From Sequoia sempervirens (lineage: Eukaryota > Streptophyta > Pinopsida > Cupressales > Cupressaceae): a stretch of DNA of 64,000 nt. Location of the stretch: positions 226,188,348 through 226,252,347 of the forward strand of contig VDFB02373365.1 in assembly GCA_007258455.2 (NCBI GenBank), in the 5' to 3' direction. Position numbers and translations under genes: made by a program. A model generated the notes under the pieces. That model did no database searches and was not told the DNA's origin. It worked only from the letters and a program-made list of their open reading frames with translations. Positions 34,643-45,806 of this stretch are shown here, piece by piece; within the stretch, counting starts at the first letter, position 1; each line of letters begins with the position of its first letter.

Positions 34643-35819
34643 GGGCACCTTTCTTCAGCAGGGGCGCCCACTTCTTCCAGTGTTAGTCAAAATTTTAACA
34701 TTTTCAACTTTCCTTCATTTTGAAATGCTACTTCGCTCCTGATTTCCCATTGACAGATTGACCTGACAGGCGAGCTAAAAAATTCACGGCAGAGCTTGAC
34801 TGATTTTGAGAAAGAAGTTCTGGAGGCACCTCCAGCGAAAGACTTCATTTCGACCTCCGAATTCATGGGAGCCTTTTCCTTTCAGGGGTGCCCATTTTAC
34901 CCAGAGATAGCCATTTTCATGATCTTCAATTTTTTCAAAAACTCCTCTTCTACAGATGATTTCTCTGAATCTGGAGCTCTGGGCGTCAGATCAACTGACT
35001 GTTATGCTCATCGCGAAGCTGACGAAGAATGAGAAGGGGTCTTCTCGAGAGATCTTCACCGAAAAGTGGATTTCAGGCCTCCAAAAGTTTGGGTACCCAT
35101 TTTGACTGGGGGCACCCACTTTTAGTAGACTTAGTTTATTTTTTTGATTTTTCTGTGTTTGCTTCTAAAACTTCGTTCTCAGCCTCCGTCAGACCTCCTG
35201 TTCAGCTCCTCGTATCTGGTGGCTGCGAACTCCATTTGTCGTGCTCATTTGAAAGTTGGATCAATCATGAAGAGATCATATTAGAGCCTCGTCTGTGAAT
35301 TCATTCATTTAGCTCCTTGAAAACTTGGGTGCCCTTCTTCAATAGGGGTGCCCATTCTCTCCAGACTATCATTTTTACTGATTTTCATCTTATAGTCTGT
35401 AAACTTCATTCTGTACATTCGTCTTCGATCTGAATCTATTGAATGATGAATAGTCGGACGTGCTGATGAAGATAGGCATCACGAAGCTGGGAAAAATCTG
35501 AAAAGATTGAGCATATTTTCAAACCCTAGAAACGAGATTAGGTGCCTCAAAAAGTTGGGTGCCCTTCTTCACCAGGGGCGCCCACTTTGCCAACACTTAG
35601 TCAAATTTTGATATTTTCAACTTTTCCTTGTTCTGACTTCAGTGCGGATCTTCCCTGTTCGTCGCTGAATTCTAGATGACTGAGTAATCTGATAATTATA
35701 CCACTGAATTCTTTGTGAAGCTTACAGAGAACTGAACAACATTGATTGGAGGTGCAAACCCTAATTTTTAAATTTGGCGCCCTAAAAAGATGGGTTCCTT
35801 TCTTCAACAGGGGCGCCCA
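34643..35819 (-). repeat. U3 array of six ~230-bp-spaced palindromic GC boxes, 5' LTR
   Basis: Boxes begin at 34643, 34869, 35091, 35327, 35557 and 35792, 222-236 bp apart. The best is GGGTGCCCTTCTTCACCAGG followed by GGCGCCCA (35557-35584). Position, order and spacing match the other LTR. They lie upstream of the U3 frame in element orientation, where its promoter would be expected. Confidence 0.82.
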
Positions 35820-36415
35820 AGTTTTGCAGTGTTGGAAAATTTTCTTTAATTTTCAATTTTTTCTCATTCTTCGTGCATGTTCATCATTTCATCTTTTGTT
35901 TGAAAGTTTGGATGTTGAAACTGACGCTTGGCAGCCGGCTGACCTCCATTGATGACCTCGAAGCTCCAGATATGCTTTTGAAAAAGCATAATAGACCCAG
36001 TAGGGCAAAATTGACTATTGTGAGATTCTGACTGCACCAACCTGATAAGGACGTATTTTGAGCCAATCAAAATCAGTTTGGACCCTGTCGGACCAACTTT
36101 CTATTTTTAGAAAAAATTTCCAGTGTCCATTTTGAAAGAAACCCAGAAAAACCCAAAATATGTTACTATTTCGAGAAAATTTCTAAAAATAGCAGTTTTC
36201 CTAAATTTTAGGGATGAAAAATTGAGATCTGGGTTTTGTAGGTTAAGCTGTTCTTAGCAGACCCAGATCATCAAAATTTGAAAATTTTGTGTTTAAACCC
36301 CTCATGCAAGACGTGCACACCCAAATTCTAACCTTTTTGACTGATTTAACAAGACTTTTTCTCATTTCTTCAAAATGTCTAAGTGTAACAAAAATTTTAA
36401 TTTTGGGGTACAACA

Positions 36416-36420
36416 AGATG
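36416..36420. repeat. Target site duplication, right (AGATG)
   Basis: An exact copy of 16805-16809. After it the chromovirus integrase reading resumes (LTKEHPW). Confidence 0.95.
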
Positions 36421-37175
36421 CCTTACCAAGGAGCATCCATGGACAAGCTTGGGATCTGATTTTACCTCAGGCTAAATTTTCATATAATGACTCCATGAAT
36501 AGGAGCATTGGTAGAATCCCTTTTGAATTAGTCTATGGCATGCACCCTAGAGGGGTCTACAAACTAAGAGATCTACAAGGAGTTGCTAAGAGAAGTGCTC
36601 AAGGTGAGGACTTTGTTGTTACAATCAAGGATATTCATCAACAAGTGAAGGAAACCCTTAAAAAGAATGTTGAGAAGTATAAGGAAAAGGGAAATTTAAA
36701 GAAGATGAATGTATAATTCAAGGTTGGAGACTTGGTGATGGCACACTTGAAGAAGGAGAGACTTCCGAAAGGAAATTATACCAAACTCACAATGAAGAAG
36801 ATAGGACCTTGCAAGGTGGTCCACAAGTTTGGCCAGAATTCTTATGAAATAGAGCTACCTACTGGGGTGGCAATCTCTCCTATCTTCAACTTTTTTGACT
36901 TGTATCCTTTCAAAGCTTCTATGAATGTAGGTGATGGAGCAGGTACAACAACAATGGAGGATGAAGATTGGGTGAAGGAACTACCCCCCAACCAACCTAT
37001 GACTCTTGAATGCATCCTAGACACCAAGGAGACAAAGAAGACTAGAAGGAAGGTTTACAAGGAATACCTGGTCAAATGGAAAGGTCTAACTGAAGAGGAT
37101 GCAACATGGATGTCATAAAATGATATTAAACAACATGGAACTATTGTAGAAGACCTGATCTCAAAGAGGACTTGA
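36416..37175 (+). pseudogene. pol: Chromovirus pol, second part (integrase C-terminus and chromodomain)
   Basis: It continues the integrase cut at 16809: AWDLILPQAKFSYNDSMNRS, PFELVYGMHPRGVYKL (36470-36570), then VGDLVMAHLKKERLPKGNYT, KKIGPCKVVHKFGQNSYEIE (36723-36850) of the GPY/F-like C-terminal module. A chromodomain closes it at about 36985-37160 (YKEYLVKWKGLTEEDATWM), which marks a chromovirus and is thought to guide insertion to certain histone marks. A frameshift near 36440 and stops at 36714 and 37117 break it. The downstream end is EDLISKRT. Confidence 0.92.
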
Positions 37176-37198
37176 GATCTTTTTCTTGCTTGGGAGTA

Positions 37199-39367
37199 TG
37201 GTGCAGGAGCACCCATGGGTCTAAGGGACCTAGAATAATTTTTCATGTTTTTTTTCTTGTTTTATGGATGGAATAAGGTCTTATGGACCATTTGAATGCT
37301 CTGTAGTAGGTCTTCTAGGTTTTTGGTTGAGTTTTTGGTCTTGGTGACCAACTTCTTTGTACAACAAGGTCTCCATCCTCCTTTGTAAGTCTAGTGCATC
37401 TTGGAAAAATAAGGAAAAAGGATTCCTTATTGTATCTAGAAACCTGAGGGGAGTCACCTTAATTTTTTACAAGGTTTTAAATTCCTTTGACACATTTTGG
37501 AAGGCTCTTTGTGGTCGAGTTGGTAGAAGTTGCTCACATTTCCTTAAGTAGGCAATTAGAAGTCAAAGCATGAGATTAGTTGTTTTCCAACATCTCTATT
37601 TTCAAATGAAAGTTGCAAGAAGTTGGAGGGAGTTTTTAAGAATTCAAATATGCCTCTCTTGGTCAAGGCAAGGTTGATGTTGATGTTTTGAAGAAGTCTT
37701 AATAAGAAGTTTGTTTTTTTTCTTGTGTTTTTCTGAAGAATTTGTTGATCATGTACTTGGTACAAACTGTATGTTCAATTTCATGCTCCAAGCTCATAAT
37801 GGTTGGATAGGTAATTGAATAAGCTTTCCTTTGGTGTTGGAGTGGTGAGATTTCATTGAGTATCAAGGGAGATATTCCAATTTCTCTATCAGGTGGTCTA
37901 AAAACCCTTAAAATCAGGGTTTTGGGTGAAAAATGTATATTTCTTCCATTCCCATGTTGTAAAATTGCTAAATCTTAGTAGGATGGAATATATAAGGCTG
38001 TACTTTCATGTCCTCAATTTTTTGGAGAATGGCAGGCTCATTGTTGGAAGTTGTGCATGAATTTGACATCTCTATGTGGCAAGCATAATTGACAAGCAAA
38101 AAAAATGAGTTTTTGCTTGATTTTGAAGAATCTATTTAAGAGGCACTTAGGAACGATGGAAATAGGTGTGGAGAACCTGTAGGAGTCTAAATTTTGGCTT
38201 TCGGGTGAAGGGGAGGGCCTAAATAGTCAAGATCTAGGTGTAGGTCTATGAATTAGGCCTTTTGGAGCAGCAGTAGAAAGGGCCATTGTGAGTGATGTTT
38301 TGACAGTCAAGAGGAAGGGTTTTGGAAGCTTGTAGGGGTCCATCTTAGGGATTTGAATCCATAGGTTTGGTGTCTTACTAGTCTTCCTTGTGTTTTTTAT
38401 TCTGACTGTCCTACCAGGAAAGGGTTGCAAGCCTTAAGAGAGAGTGAGGTCTAAGTCACCATAGTGATGGGTGTTTGTTTTAACCTAAATGCTAGAGGGT
38501 TGTTAAACCTTGTTTTGACTTAATGAGACATGATCCAAGTGTTTTCAAGCTTTGTGAGTGGTCTGAGTTGTGAACCCTAGGTGTGTGGGGTTGATCTCTT
38601 AAAGAATAGTGGAGTTTAGGACTCATCATAAGAGTATTTGAGAGAAGCATTCAGTGGACTGAATTTTCCATTTGTGATTGTGAGTTTTCCTTCCCTACCA
38701 CTTTGCATCATTTCTAAAGCGTATGCAGGCTATTTCCATGGTGTTTGTGGTGGTGGTAGGAGTATTTAAGGTTTGTAAGTAACTTATGCAATAAACCCTC
38801 CTTTGTAGGGCTTGATTTGTGCATAGAATAAGCTTAGTCAATAAACATGATGTGAGTAATGTCTTGGAAGTTAGATGAAATGATTGAGGTGTAAATGGTT
38901 GATTGTAGTATCTTGGTCTCGAGGAACTAGTTGGTAAACATGAAAATTTGGTGAGTTGTTTAAGGAATTGAAAGATTCAGAGCTCTTTATCAGGTTTTTG
39001 CTTTGAATTCAAATAAATTAATGATGACAAAGGTGTGTTAGGATCTAATGGATATAGGTTGTAACATGAAAGATTGGTTTTTGGTTATTTTTCCTAGGTA
39101 AATAAAATTGAGTGGAAGGGTTCCTTGGTGAATGATGAAAGAGTGGATTTTTTAGTGAATCTAATTAGGTTTCTTGTGCACGGATCATTCATTTTTGCTG
39201 ATAAATAAGATGTTTGAAGCTTGAGGATGATAAGAAGTATTGAAATGAGTTGGCTTGTTGTTGCCTTGTGGTTTGCAAATGAAAAAATGTGATTTTTGAT
39301 GAAAAGAGAAAGAAATTTTAGTTTCTTATTCAATTTGATCTTCTCCCAATTCAATTGGGTCAGATGT
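37199..39367 (+). repeat. Probable 3' LTR of the chromovirus
   Basis: It opens with TGGTGCAGGAGCACCC directly after the polypurine-like TTGGGAGTA, 25 bp beyond the end of the pol frame, as expected for a 3' LTR. The right end is uncertain: I place it where the next TGGTGCAGGAGCACC begins. No open frame inside is convincing. The 5' LTR is missing with the rest of the left end. Confidence 0.5.
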
Positions 39368-41290
39368 TGGTGCAGGAGCACCTAGGTCATCAAATACTTT
39401 TCAATTTTGCAAAAGGGATGAGTGTTCAAATTTGTATTGAGTCAATCACAAAAGGTCATGGAAAAATGATGTAAAGCATGTTCAAGGTCATATAAGGTAT
39501 TATTTGAATGTATTTAAGGTTATGGGTAAGTTCTAGGTGGTCAAAGTGGGAAAATGCAAACAATGCAATAATGTAATATTGTTAAAAGTTGTTAAATTGA
39601 AAAAAACAAGGAAATTAGGCATATTAAGGGTTAAAAGGGTAGTTTCAACTAATGGAAAGATAGTTATGGAAAAGGAAATATATTTAAAAGGCATGTAAAG
39701 GTGAGAAAAAGTAGAAGTTTGTGTTCTTGTAATTAGATTTTGAAATAAAAATTCCATGTTTCTGAGTTTGCAGCATTACTCCATTGTTTTGTTTTTTTGT
39801 GTTGGTAATTTAGGAACACCCAAAGTTAAATCATAGTGTGAATGCATGTAAAGAGGAGTTAGTTTCCAATTTCAAGATTTGTACTTGGTTAGTTTTAGGA
39901 AACAAAATAATAAGAGGCAGTTTTCAGTGCCCGATAGAGTCCTTTTAGAAGCAAGTTTGAGAGTCCAATAGGGTTTTTCTTCACTACTCCACTAATGTAG
40001 GTCAAGAAATTGGTGGAGTAGGTTAGTGTTAGGATTTTTTGCATTTTTTGATGATTGTAAGTGTAGGGAAAAGCAATAATACCATGGTGGAGTTGCTGCT
40101 ACACTGGAAAATAGAGGATTTTCCTACACAAAGTGATGCTATAGTCATGGGTCATGAATAAATAAATCTTGTAGAGGCTTGGAAATGATGTAGAAGGTCT
40201 TAGAAGACATAAAAAATCATGTTCTAGGTGATGGCCAGAGAAATAAAGGTTTGCAAGAGTATTTTTCACAAAACCCTCCTTGATTTGTGCTTTTACACCC
40301 TATAAACGAGGGTTTATTGGATTAGAACATTTTCATGGTTTTCAATCCATATAAATGGTGAAATATTGAGTTATAAGACATGCTTGAAGACTTTTTTGAG
40401 TTTTTGAGTGATTTGGAATGGTTTTGAAGGGGTATCCTTTGTAAAACGAGCCTAATCTACTAGCCTTTCTTCAGAGGATAGTCTGAAATCTGATGATTTT
40501 CTTTATGTCAAACGTCTAAGAACTTTGATATGTTGTAATGTGTTGGAAAGTGTTTCTAAATGTGCATTGATTTTTTTAATAACCATTGAGATAGGAATGT
40601 AACTACCTGATTCAATGGTTGATAGACCTACTAGAGGAATATGATATTGTTTGATCAAAATAAAGATGTTTGTTTAAACAATGGAAATGATGATATTGAG
40701 TGCTTGGTTACTATCAAACTAATGATGTGATTGATGTTACTAAATTTGGTTAAGGTGTCTAAGATAGGTTTGGTGACTTTGATGGTCGGATGGGTGAGTA
40801 TTATGAAGCCTTTTGAGCAAATTGGTGATTAACCACAAGATGATAATCAAGATTCTATTGTAGCAGGAGTTTGTAACCTATAAATAGACTATTGCAGTCA
40901 AAATATGGTGAGTATAGTGCTTGATAATGGACTAATAATAGTGAGGTATGGTTTAGTTGATTTATTGCCTTGGTGAATAAATGAAAGGATGAATTGTTCA
41001 AGTGTCAATAATCAGGTTTATGTTGTTTTTATGGTGGTTGATAATGATGTCAATGTAATTGATTAAGTCAAAGTTTTCTTTAATATAGTTTTTGATTTGA
41101 ATGAGTCAATTGGAATACTGATTAGTGGAATGATGAATGATTGCCTATGGAATGGCTAAGAGAATTTGAGTGGATTTTGGCTGAATGAAAAGTAAATTTC
41201 TGATGAAATTATATTTGATCTTCTCCTGATTCTATTTGGGATTGAAATCCCTTGAAGAAATGACGTTGATGGTGTTTGTTGGATGCTCTG
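39368..41290 (+). repeat. Second LTR-like stretch of a related family
   Basis: It starts TGGTGCAGGAGCACCT. The phrase TTTGATCTTCTCC near its right end (about 41217) matches the phrase near 39336 close to the end of the preceding LTR. No gene is visible. A target duplication was not found, so the right boundary is approximate. Confidence 0.35.
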
Positions 41291-41340
41291 CATCATACGT
41301 ACCCTGATGATTGAGTGTTTTGATATGATGCTCTGCATCA

Positions 41341-41405
41341 CTAATTGCCTTGTCTATGCTATTGCTTACTATTATGGTTTCATAGATTTTTTCCAAGCAT
41401 CCATA
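41341..41405. repeat. Foldback-family fragment
   Basis: TTGCCTTGTCTATGCTATTG and CCAAGCATCCATAG match units of the cluster at 11757-13016. Confidence 0.65.
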
Positions 41406-41439
41406 GTTTGTCGCACTTGTGCACCTTTGCAAGCACATG

Positions 41440-41660
41440 CCTCCATGTGAAGTAATTGCATCATGCTACTTATGTTGACTTTCTAAACAACTATATTGTA
41501 CAGTTGTAATTTTTCCATCTATGAACATCTAGTTATTAGTTATGGAATTTAAAGTAATGCTTTGAGTTTGAATGATGTGTAATGTAATGTAACCAACAAT
41601 ATGAATATAAACTACACAAATCTATTAAGTAGAATTAATTAGTTAAGTTCTCTTTATTCT
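41440..41660 (-). mobile_element. Transposon tail segment, copy 2 (shared with 13040-13270)
   Basis: Contains GTGAAGTAATTGCATCATGC, the CTAGTTATTAGTTATG phrase and AATATGAATATAAACTAC in the same order as copy 1. The hairpin of copy 1 is disrupted here. It is followed on the right by the gene-like region at 42260-43137. Confidence 0.6.
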
Positions 41661-42057
41661 ATTACCTCCATGTACGTTTGAGTGAATCCACTGGCACTAG
41701 GAGGTGTTTTCTTGAAACCACCAATATTAGCCTGTTCAACATCCAAAATCACATGTATTAAAATACCATTCGTAAAACAATGCTATTAACATGTATTAAA
41801 TTTATAATTGTTTACTAGTTACATACCCCACTAACAAGTGTACTGCAAAAATAAGTAGGTGGAGGACTGGTCTATCTAGTCTCAACACTGTGACCCTGCA
41901 ATTTTATTAAAATAATAAAACTAAATTAGTTAATCTTGCATTTTAGAATCAAAATTTAATAAATTAAATTCAATGAACATGCTGACTTTTACCCGACTAT
42001 CAATGCCATATGTACAATGCAAAATGTTAGCTATCCTCTCCATCCCCATAGTAGCCT

Positions 42058-42120
42058 ATAGATCCTGTGTAGCAGCATACAGATCCTACGTACCAGCATA
42101 CAGATCTTGCATAGCAGCCT
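42058..42120 (-). repeat. 21-bp tandem repeat, three units
   Basis: Units at about 42060, 42081 and 42102 (AGATCCTGTGTAGCAGCATAC and variants). The period is seven codons; on the minus strand it reads like repeated QDLYAAT, in a part of the transposon gene that now has stops. Confidence 0.75.
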
Positions 42121-42259
42121 CCTGAGTGTCAGTGGGGTCATATGAACAAGTCTCCCCACAAGATTCACACACATGGGTTCAAAGGCCACTACCGGAAGAC
42201 TCCCCTAGATGGCGTTGTACAATAGGGCTAGTATGATGGATGACACTCTAGGTCAAAGT

Positions 42260-43137
42260 GTTGATCGCCTACAATATCTCTACATTAGCACTCTCCTTCA
42301 CAATGACAGGAATAACAATGTGCTCACGAGGCAGCCTAGCGAGAGGTCGTCTCCCTTGCCGCGCAGGATTTGGCTGTGCACCAAGCCTATCCTGAGCCAA
42401 CCCCCCACCTCTCCCCTGGAACTCCCTCATATCAAAATAATTTGGGATTTGGTTCAATATGAACTCACTGTATAGTTTCCTAAGAAAATATTGGGGGACT
42501 TCCTAATTGTTGCACAGTGGGTAATCAAAGACCAAGTACCACCTATCATAAAAATGGTTCCTAATCTCTTGGTGGTGACACCAATGAATAGGAAACCTTT
42601 TCTCATTGAGGCTAAGATTTTGATTTGTTCTAGAGTCAGTGAATAAAGAGCACAAATCACCTTTAGTAATTTTTAAATCTTTTACTTGTTTATATGATAG
42701 TTTATCTGCATAATATGCCCTAGCTGCCTGCCTCCTATCTTGCCATCCTGTTATTTGTTGGGTTATTGAATCTACATTTTTTAACATCTCTTTCATTGAA
42801 TTTTCTAGTGTCATTCTTTCTGTAGTTGAAGCATTTGGATCTCTCAACCTACTGATAAGATCCTCAATTTGTTTTTTGTTGTTCTTAATTTTACTCCTCA
42901 AATTTTGTTGAGTGCCAAGAGGGTGTTGAGTGATTGGTGGGGGAGGTTGATTTTGTTGAGGAGGATTTTCCTGTTCTTCTTGTTGAGGATTTTCAGGATT
43001 TACAGGATTATTTACATCTCCTACAAATTTAAAAAAAAAAAAACCTAAAATAAACAAAATCAACTTGAAACCAAGAAATTCAAAACAAACAGAAAACAAT
43101 ACTTACCTCCTGCACCTCTTCCTCATCGTGGCACCAT
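42260..43137 (-). pseudogene. Unidentified transposon-associated gene, two exons
   Basis: On the minus strand an ATG at 43137 (MVPR, then a stop, GRGAGG) is followed by a donor GTAAGT at 43106-43101 and an acceptor TTTGTAG ending at 43021. Exon 2 is open to 42503: a Pro/Gln-rich stretch (QQNQPPPPITQHPLG), a charged helical part (SKIKNNKKQIEDLISRL), and a conserved-looking block HWCHHQEIRNHFYDRWYLVF. After a stop the frame continues (LYSEFILNQIPNYFDM) to a Gly/Arg-rich tail. I recognise no domain. The upstream palindrome and the repeat tail downstream suggest a DNA transposon gene. Confidence 0.45.
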
Positions 43138-43287
43138 CTTTGCAAAGGAAAAACAACTATTCTTGATGAATTTTGTAGAATGCCTCCTCCTAGAACGCAA
43201 GAGTGAAAAATGAGGGTTTTTGGTTGCGGGTAGAGTAGAAAAACAAACAAGAGAAAATGAATAGCTTTCACTTTTGTTTTTGATTTT

Positions 43288-43337
43288 AAAATGACATAAC
43301 ATGAGAGCGTTATAATGTGCTCGCATTATGTCATTTT
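43288..43337. promoter_or_regulatory. 12-bp inverted repeat around the GCGAG/CTCGC motif
   Basis: AAAATGACATAA (43288-43299) and TTATGTCATTTT (43326-43337) are exact inverted repeats 26 bp apart. Between them lies TATAATGTGCTCGC, the reverse form of the motif at 80-97. It is about 150 bp upstream of the minus-strand ATG at 43137, so it could be a promoter element or the transposon end. Confidence 0.5.
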
Positions 43338-44301
43338 CAATCTTCTTTTGAAGTTGGCCACAAAAGTGTAACCCAACTTCATGCTCCTGCCCACAAATTG
43401 AAGGTGACTCAAAAATTTATTATTAACATAATTAAAATATATGTTCAATCTTCATACAAATTAAAATATTATGTGAATGAAATAAGGAAAAATATAACTC
43501 ATTTTCAATAGGTATCTATAAAATATATTTATAAATAAGGAAATAAGATAGCTAATACTATTGCAAATATTGGCTTGAATGTGGTTGAATGGAATTGTTG
43601 GATAACAGGTTTAAACAACTCTCTTTCACTTTAGATTACTATCCAAAATGATATGCAACATTTTTCTTGAGATGACTTGTATTCAAATCTATGTTAAAAT
43701 TGTTCAAAAATAGAATAATATTTATTTTAATTTTAAATAATAGGAAGTTGAGATCTTTTGTAATCATAATTTTTGTGATATAAAAAAGGAAAGGGAGTAT
43801 AAGAAGTATAATTAGTCACTTATTATCAAATGAGTGTAATAACTCATTCTTTGATTCTGACACAAAGGAGATATATGAGGATAGATATGTTTCAATCTTC
43901 AAGACTGTGAGATACAACATGCAATATATTAATAGGATTTCATATTACAATGACATAAATAGAAATACTAACAAGGAGCTCTACATTAAATTCTAAGGAG
44001 GCAACCTTAATGATTTTTTATTTTTATAGAATAACAAATATAGTGCATGTTTTTTATTTCAAATATTATTTTCAAAGAACCAAAAAAAATTAATTAATGA
44101 ACATAGAAATTTTTGTGTTGATCCCTTGTCCTCTGAAAAAGTCATGGAGAATACAAAAATTTGGGAAAGTTTTATAAAAGGAGTCTCTAACTACTTCAAA
44201 GAAATACAAGGGCATGCTGAGATGTTTTCTACCTAGTTTGAAGAATCCTAGAACCAATGAAAGGTGAAAATTGGGAGTGTCCAATTCATGGTTATATAGG
44301 A
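43338..44301. other. No gene recognised; flank of the tandem LTR element
   Basis: AT-rich sequence with short open frames lacking motifs. Its right edge AATGA is the probable left target site of the composite element that follows. Confidence 0.4.
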
Positions 44302-44306
44302 AATGA

Positions 44307-45806
44307 TGATGCAATACAAGAGGAATTAAACACACCTTGACAAACTCTCAAACAAACTTTGACCGTCCTTTCATTTAGGACTTCACATTTCTTTCACAAA
44401 GCTATAGTTTTAGTTCACCAAAATGAGTTCCAAAGAACCAAACCACTTGTGGATTCCATAAAAACCTTAAAAATATTCAAATAACAGACATCAAACCAAT
44501 TTCCAACTCAATTATTTCAAAATCAAAGTAATCACAAAATGGACTAATCAAATCAGCAATTAGGCCCTTCTGGGCAACACAATAACCAACTACACGAAGC
44601 CAAGCCATTCTTCCTTCATGTTGTCTCAAACAAGTATAAATGTTCCTGAAAAACATGGTTAGTCCATTCCCCACCTTGTCTTCAAGAAATTTTAGCAAAT
44701 ACCAATTAAAAACCTCCAATTTCCATTCCCAAAGTTGATTGTGTTAGCTTTGTCCAGACAAGACAGTCACTAAAAGAACTCCACCACTTGTAAATACATC
44801 AATTACCATCCTAAAATGTGGTCATATAGTTCCAAACACCTTCCCAAAACAAAATAACATATGAAGAGCTTAAAATCTCGAGCCAGTCTCAAATAAACTT
44901 CATTATACACTAGTTTTTCACATATTTTCCATAAAATTCAGACGTAGGGCATCCAAAACTTCATAGCTATCCTTCATCATTCGGTCTGAGATTTTGAAAT
45001 TTAAAAGAAGATATAAAAAAAGACCTCTATACCATATTTCAACTGATTCTAATGGTGGCATTAAAAGAAACACAATTTTCTTGTATCACTGCTTACCCTA
45101 GCAAGGGTTTAAACCCGTTTTCACTAAAATCAACATAACTTTCTTAAAACATCATGGATTTCAATGAAACAAAAAGGAAATTAAATTAGGCTTAGATATT
45201 TTTCATTCCACATGAATTCCCCATTAAAATATGGTTGTACAGAGCCATACAAATCTCTGCAACTCAGATTTTCTCAAGAAAACACATAAATTCAATTAAA
45301 AATAGAGGTTTTCTCATTGATTTTCATTGTTTTTACATTCCTCCTCCCTTGCCTTGACCCATGTAAGGCTTATTTAAATATTTCCTACTTTTAACTACCC
45401 TCCAAAACTGACTAACTACCTTCCATATTCCATTTGACTCTTGAGTTCCCCAAATCTTGTAATTACACTATTTACAATTTTACACATTTTGCATTATTTA
45501 CCCCCAAAAAATTCTAAACACCACAAAAATGTCCTAATACACTATTTAATGATAAAATATGACCCTATTCATCCTAATCGAATATTTGACACTCTAAACC
45601 CTTCAAAAACCTCATTTACACATTTTGCTCTTTTGAGCATTATTGACAACATATCACCATTGCTTTACAAATATGAGCACTAAATATAATTTTAATGGTA
45701 TTTTTTGACCTTATTGACTCATTGCATCACCTTAATTTCCTAGACCAACCCATGAATCAACACTTTGATCAAATTTAGATGAAACTAATTGGGTGCTCCT
45801 ACACCA
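44307..45806 (-). repeat. LTR A (3'-most in element orientation)
   Basis: 1500 bp. The minus strand begins TGGTGTAGGAGCACCC at 45806, right after the purine-rich TCTAGGAGTA, and ends TTGCATCA at 44307. Phrases along it match LTRs B and C. Confidence 0.88.

Larger units (their letters stand above)
16810..36415 (-). mobile_element. 19.6-kb Ty3/gypsy (Tat-like) LTR retrotransposon with giant LTRs and a U3 gene
   Basis: The element is complete in outline and lies on the minus strand: 5' LTR 29828-36415, primer binding site, gag, protease, extra RNase H, RT, RNase H, integrase, then 3' LTR 16810-23383. Internal length is 6444 bp and each LTR is about 6.58 kb, so the LTRs make up two thirds of it. 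Ends are TGTTGG...ACAACA with a perfect 5-bp target duplication. It sits in the integrase of a chromovirus, in the opposite orientation. The dual RNase H and gag type point to the Tat/Athila branch; the placement is by recognition only. LTRs differ by a few percent by eye, so the insertion is old. Stops throughout gag-pol make this copy non-autonomous. Confidence 0.93.
29828..36415 (-). repeat. 5' LTR of the 19.6-kb element (6588 bp)
   Basis: It has the same layout as the LTR at 16810-23383 and aligns along the whole length. In element orientation it holds 0.6 kb of AT-rich U3, the palindrome array (34643-35819), a spacer, the 854-codon frame (31177-33738), the TATA box (30528-30535) and R/U5. 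The outer end is followed by the AGATG duplication. Confidence 0.95.
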
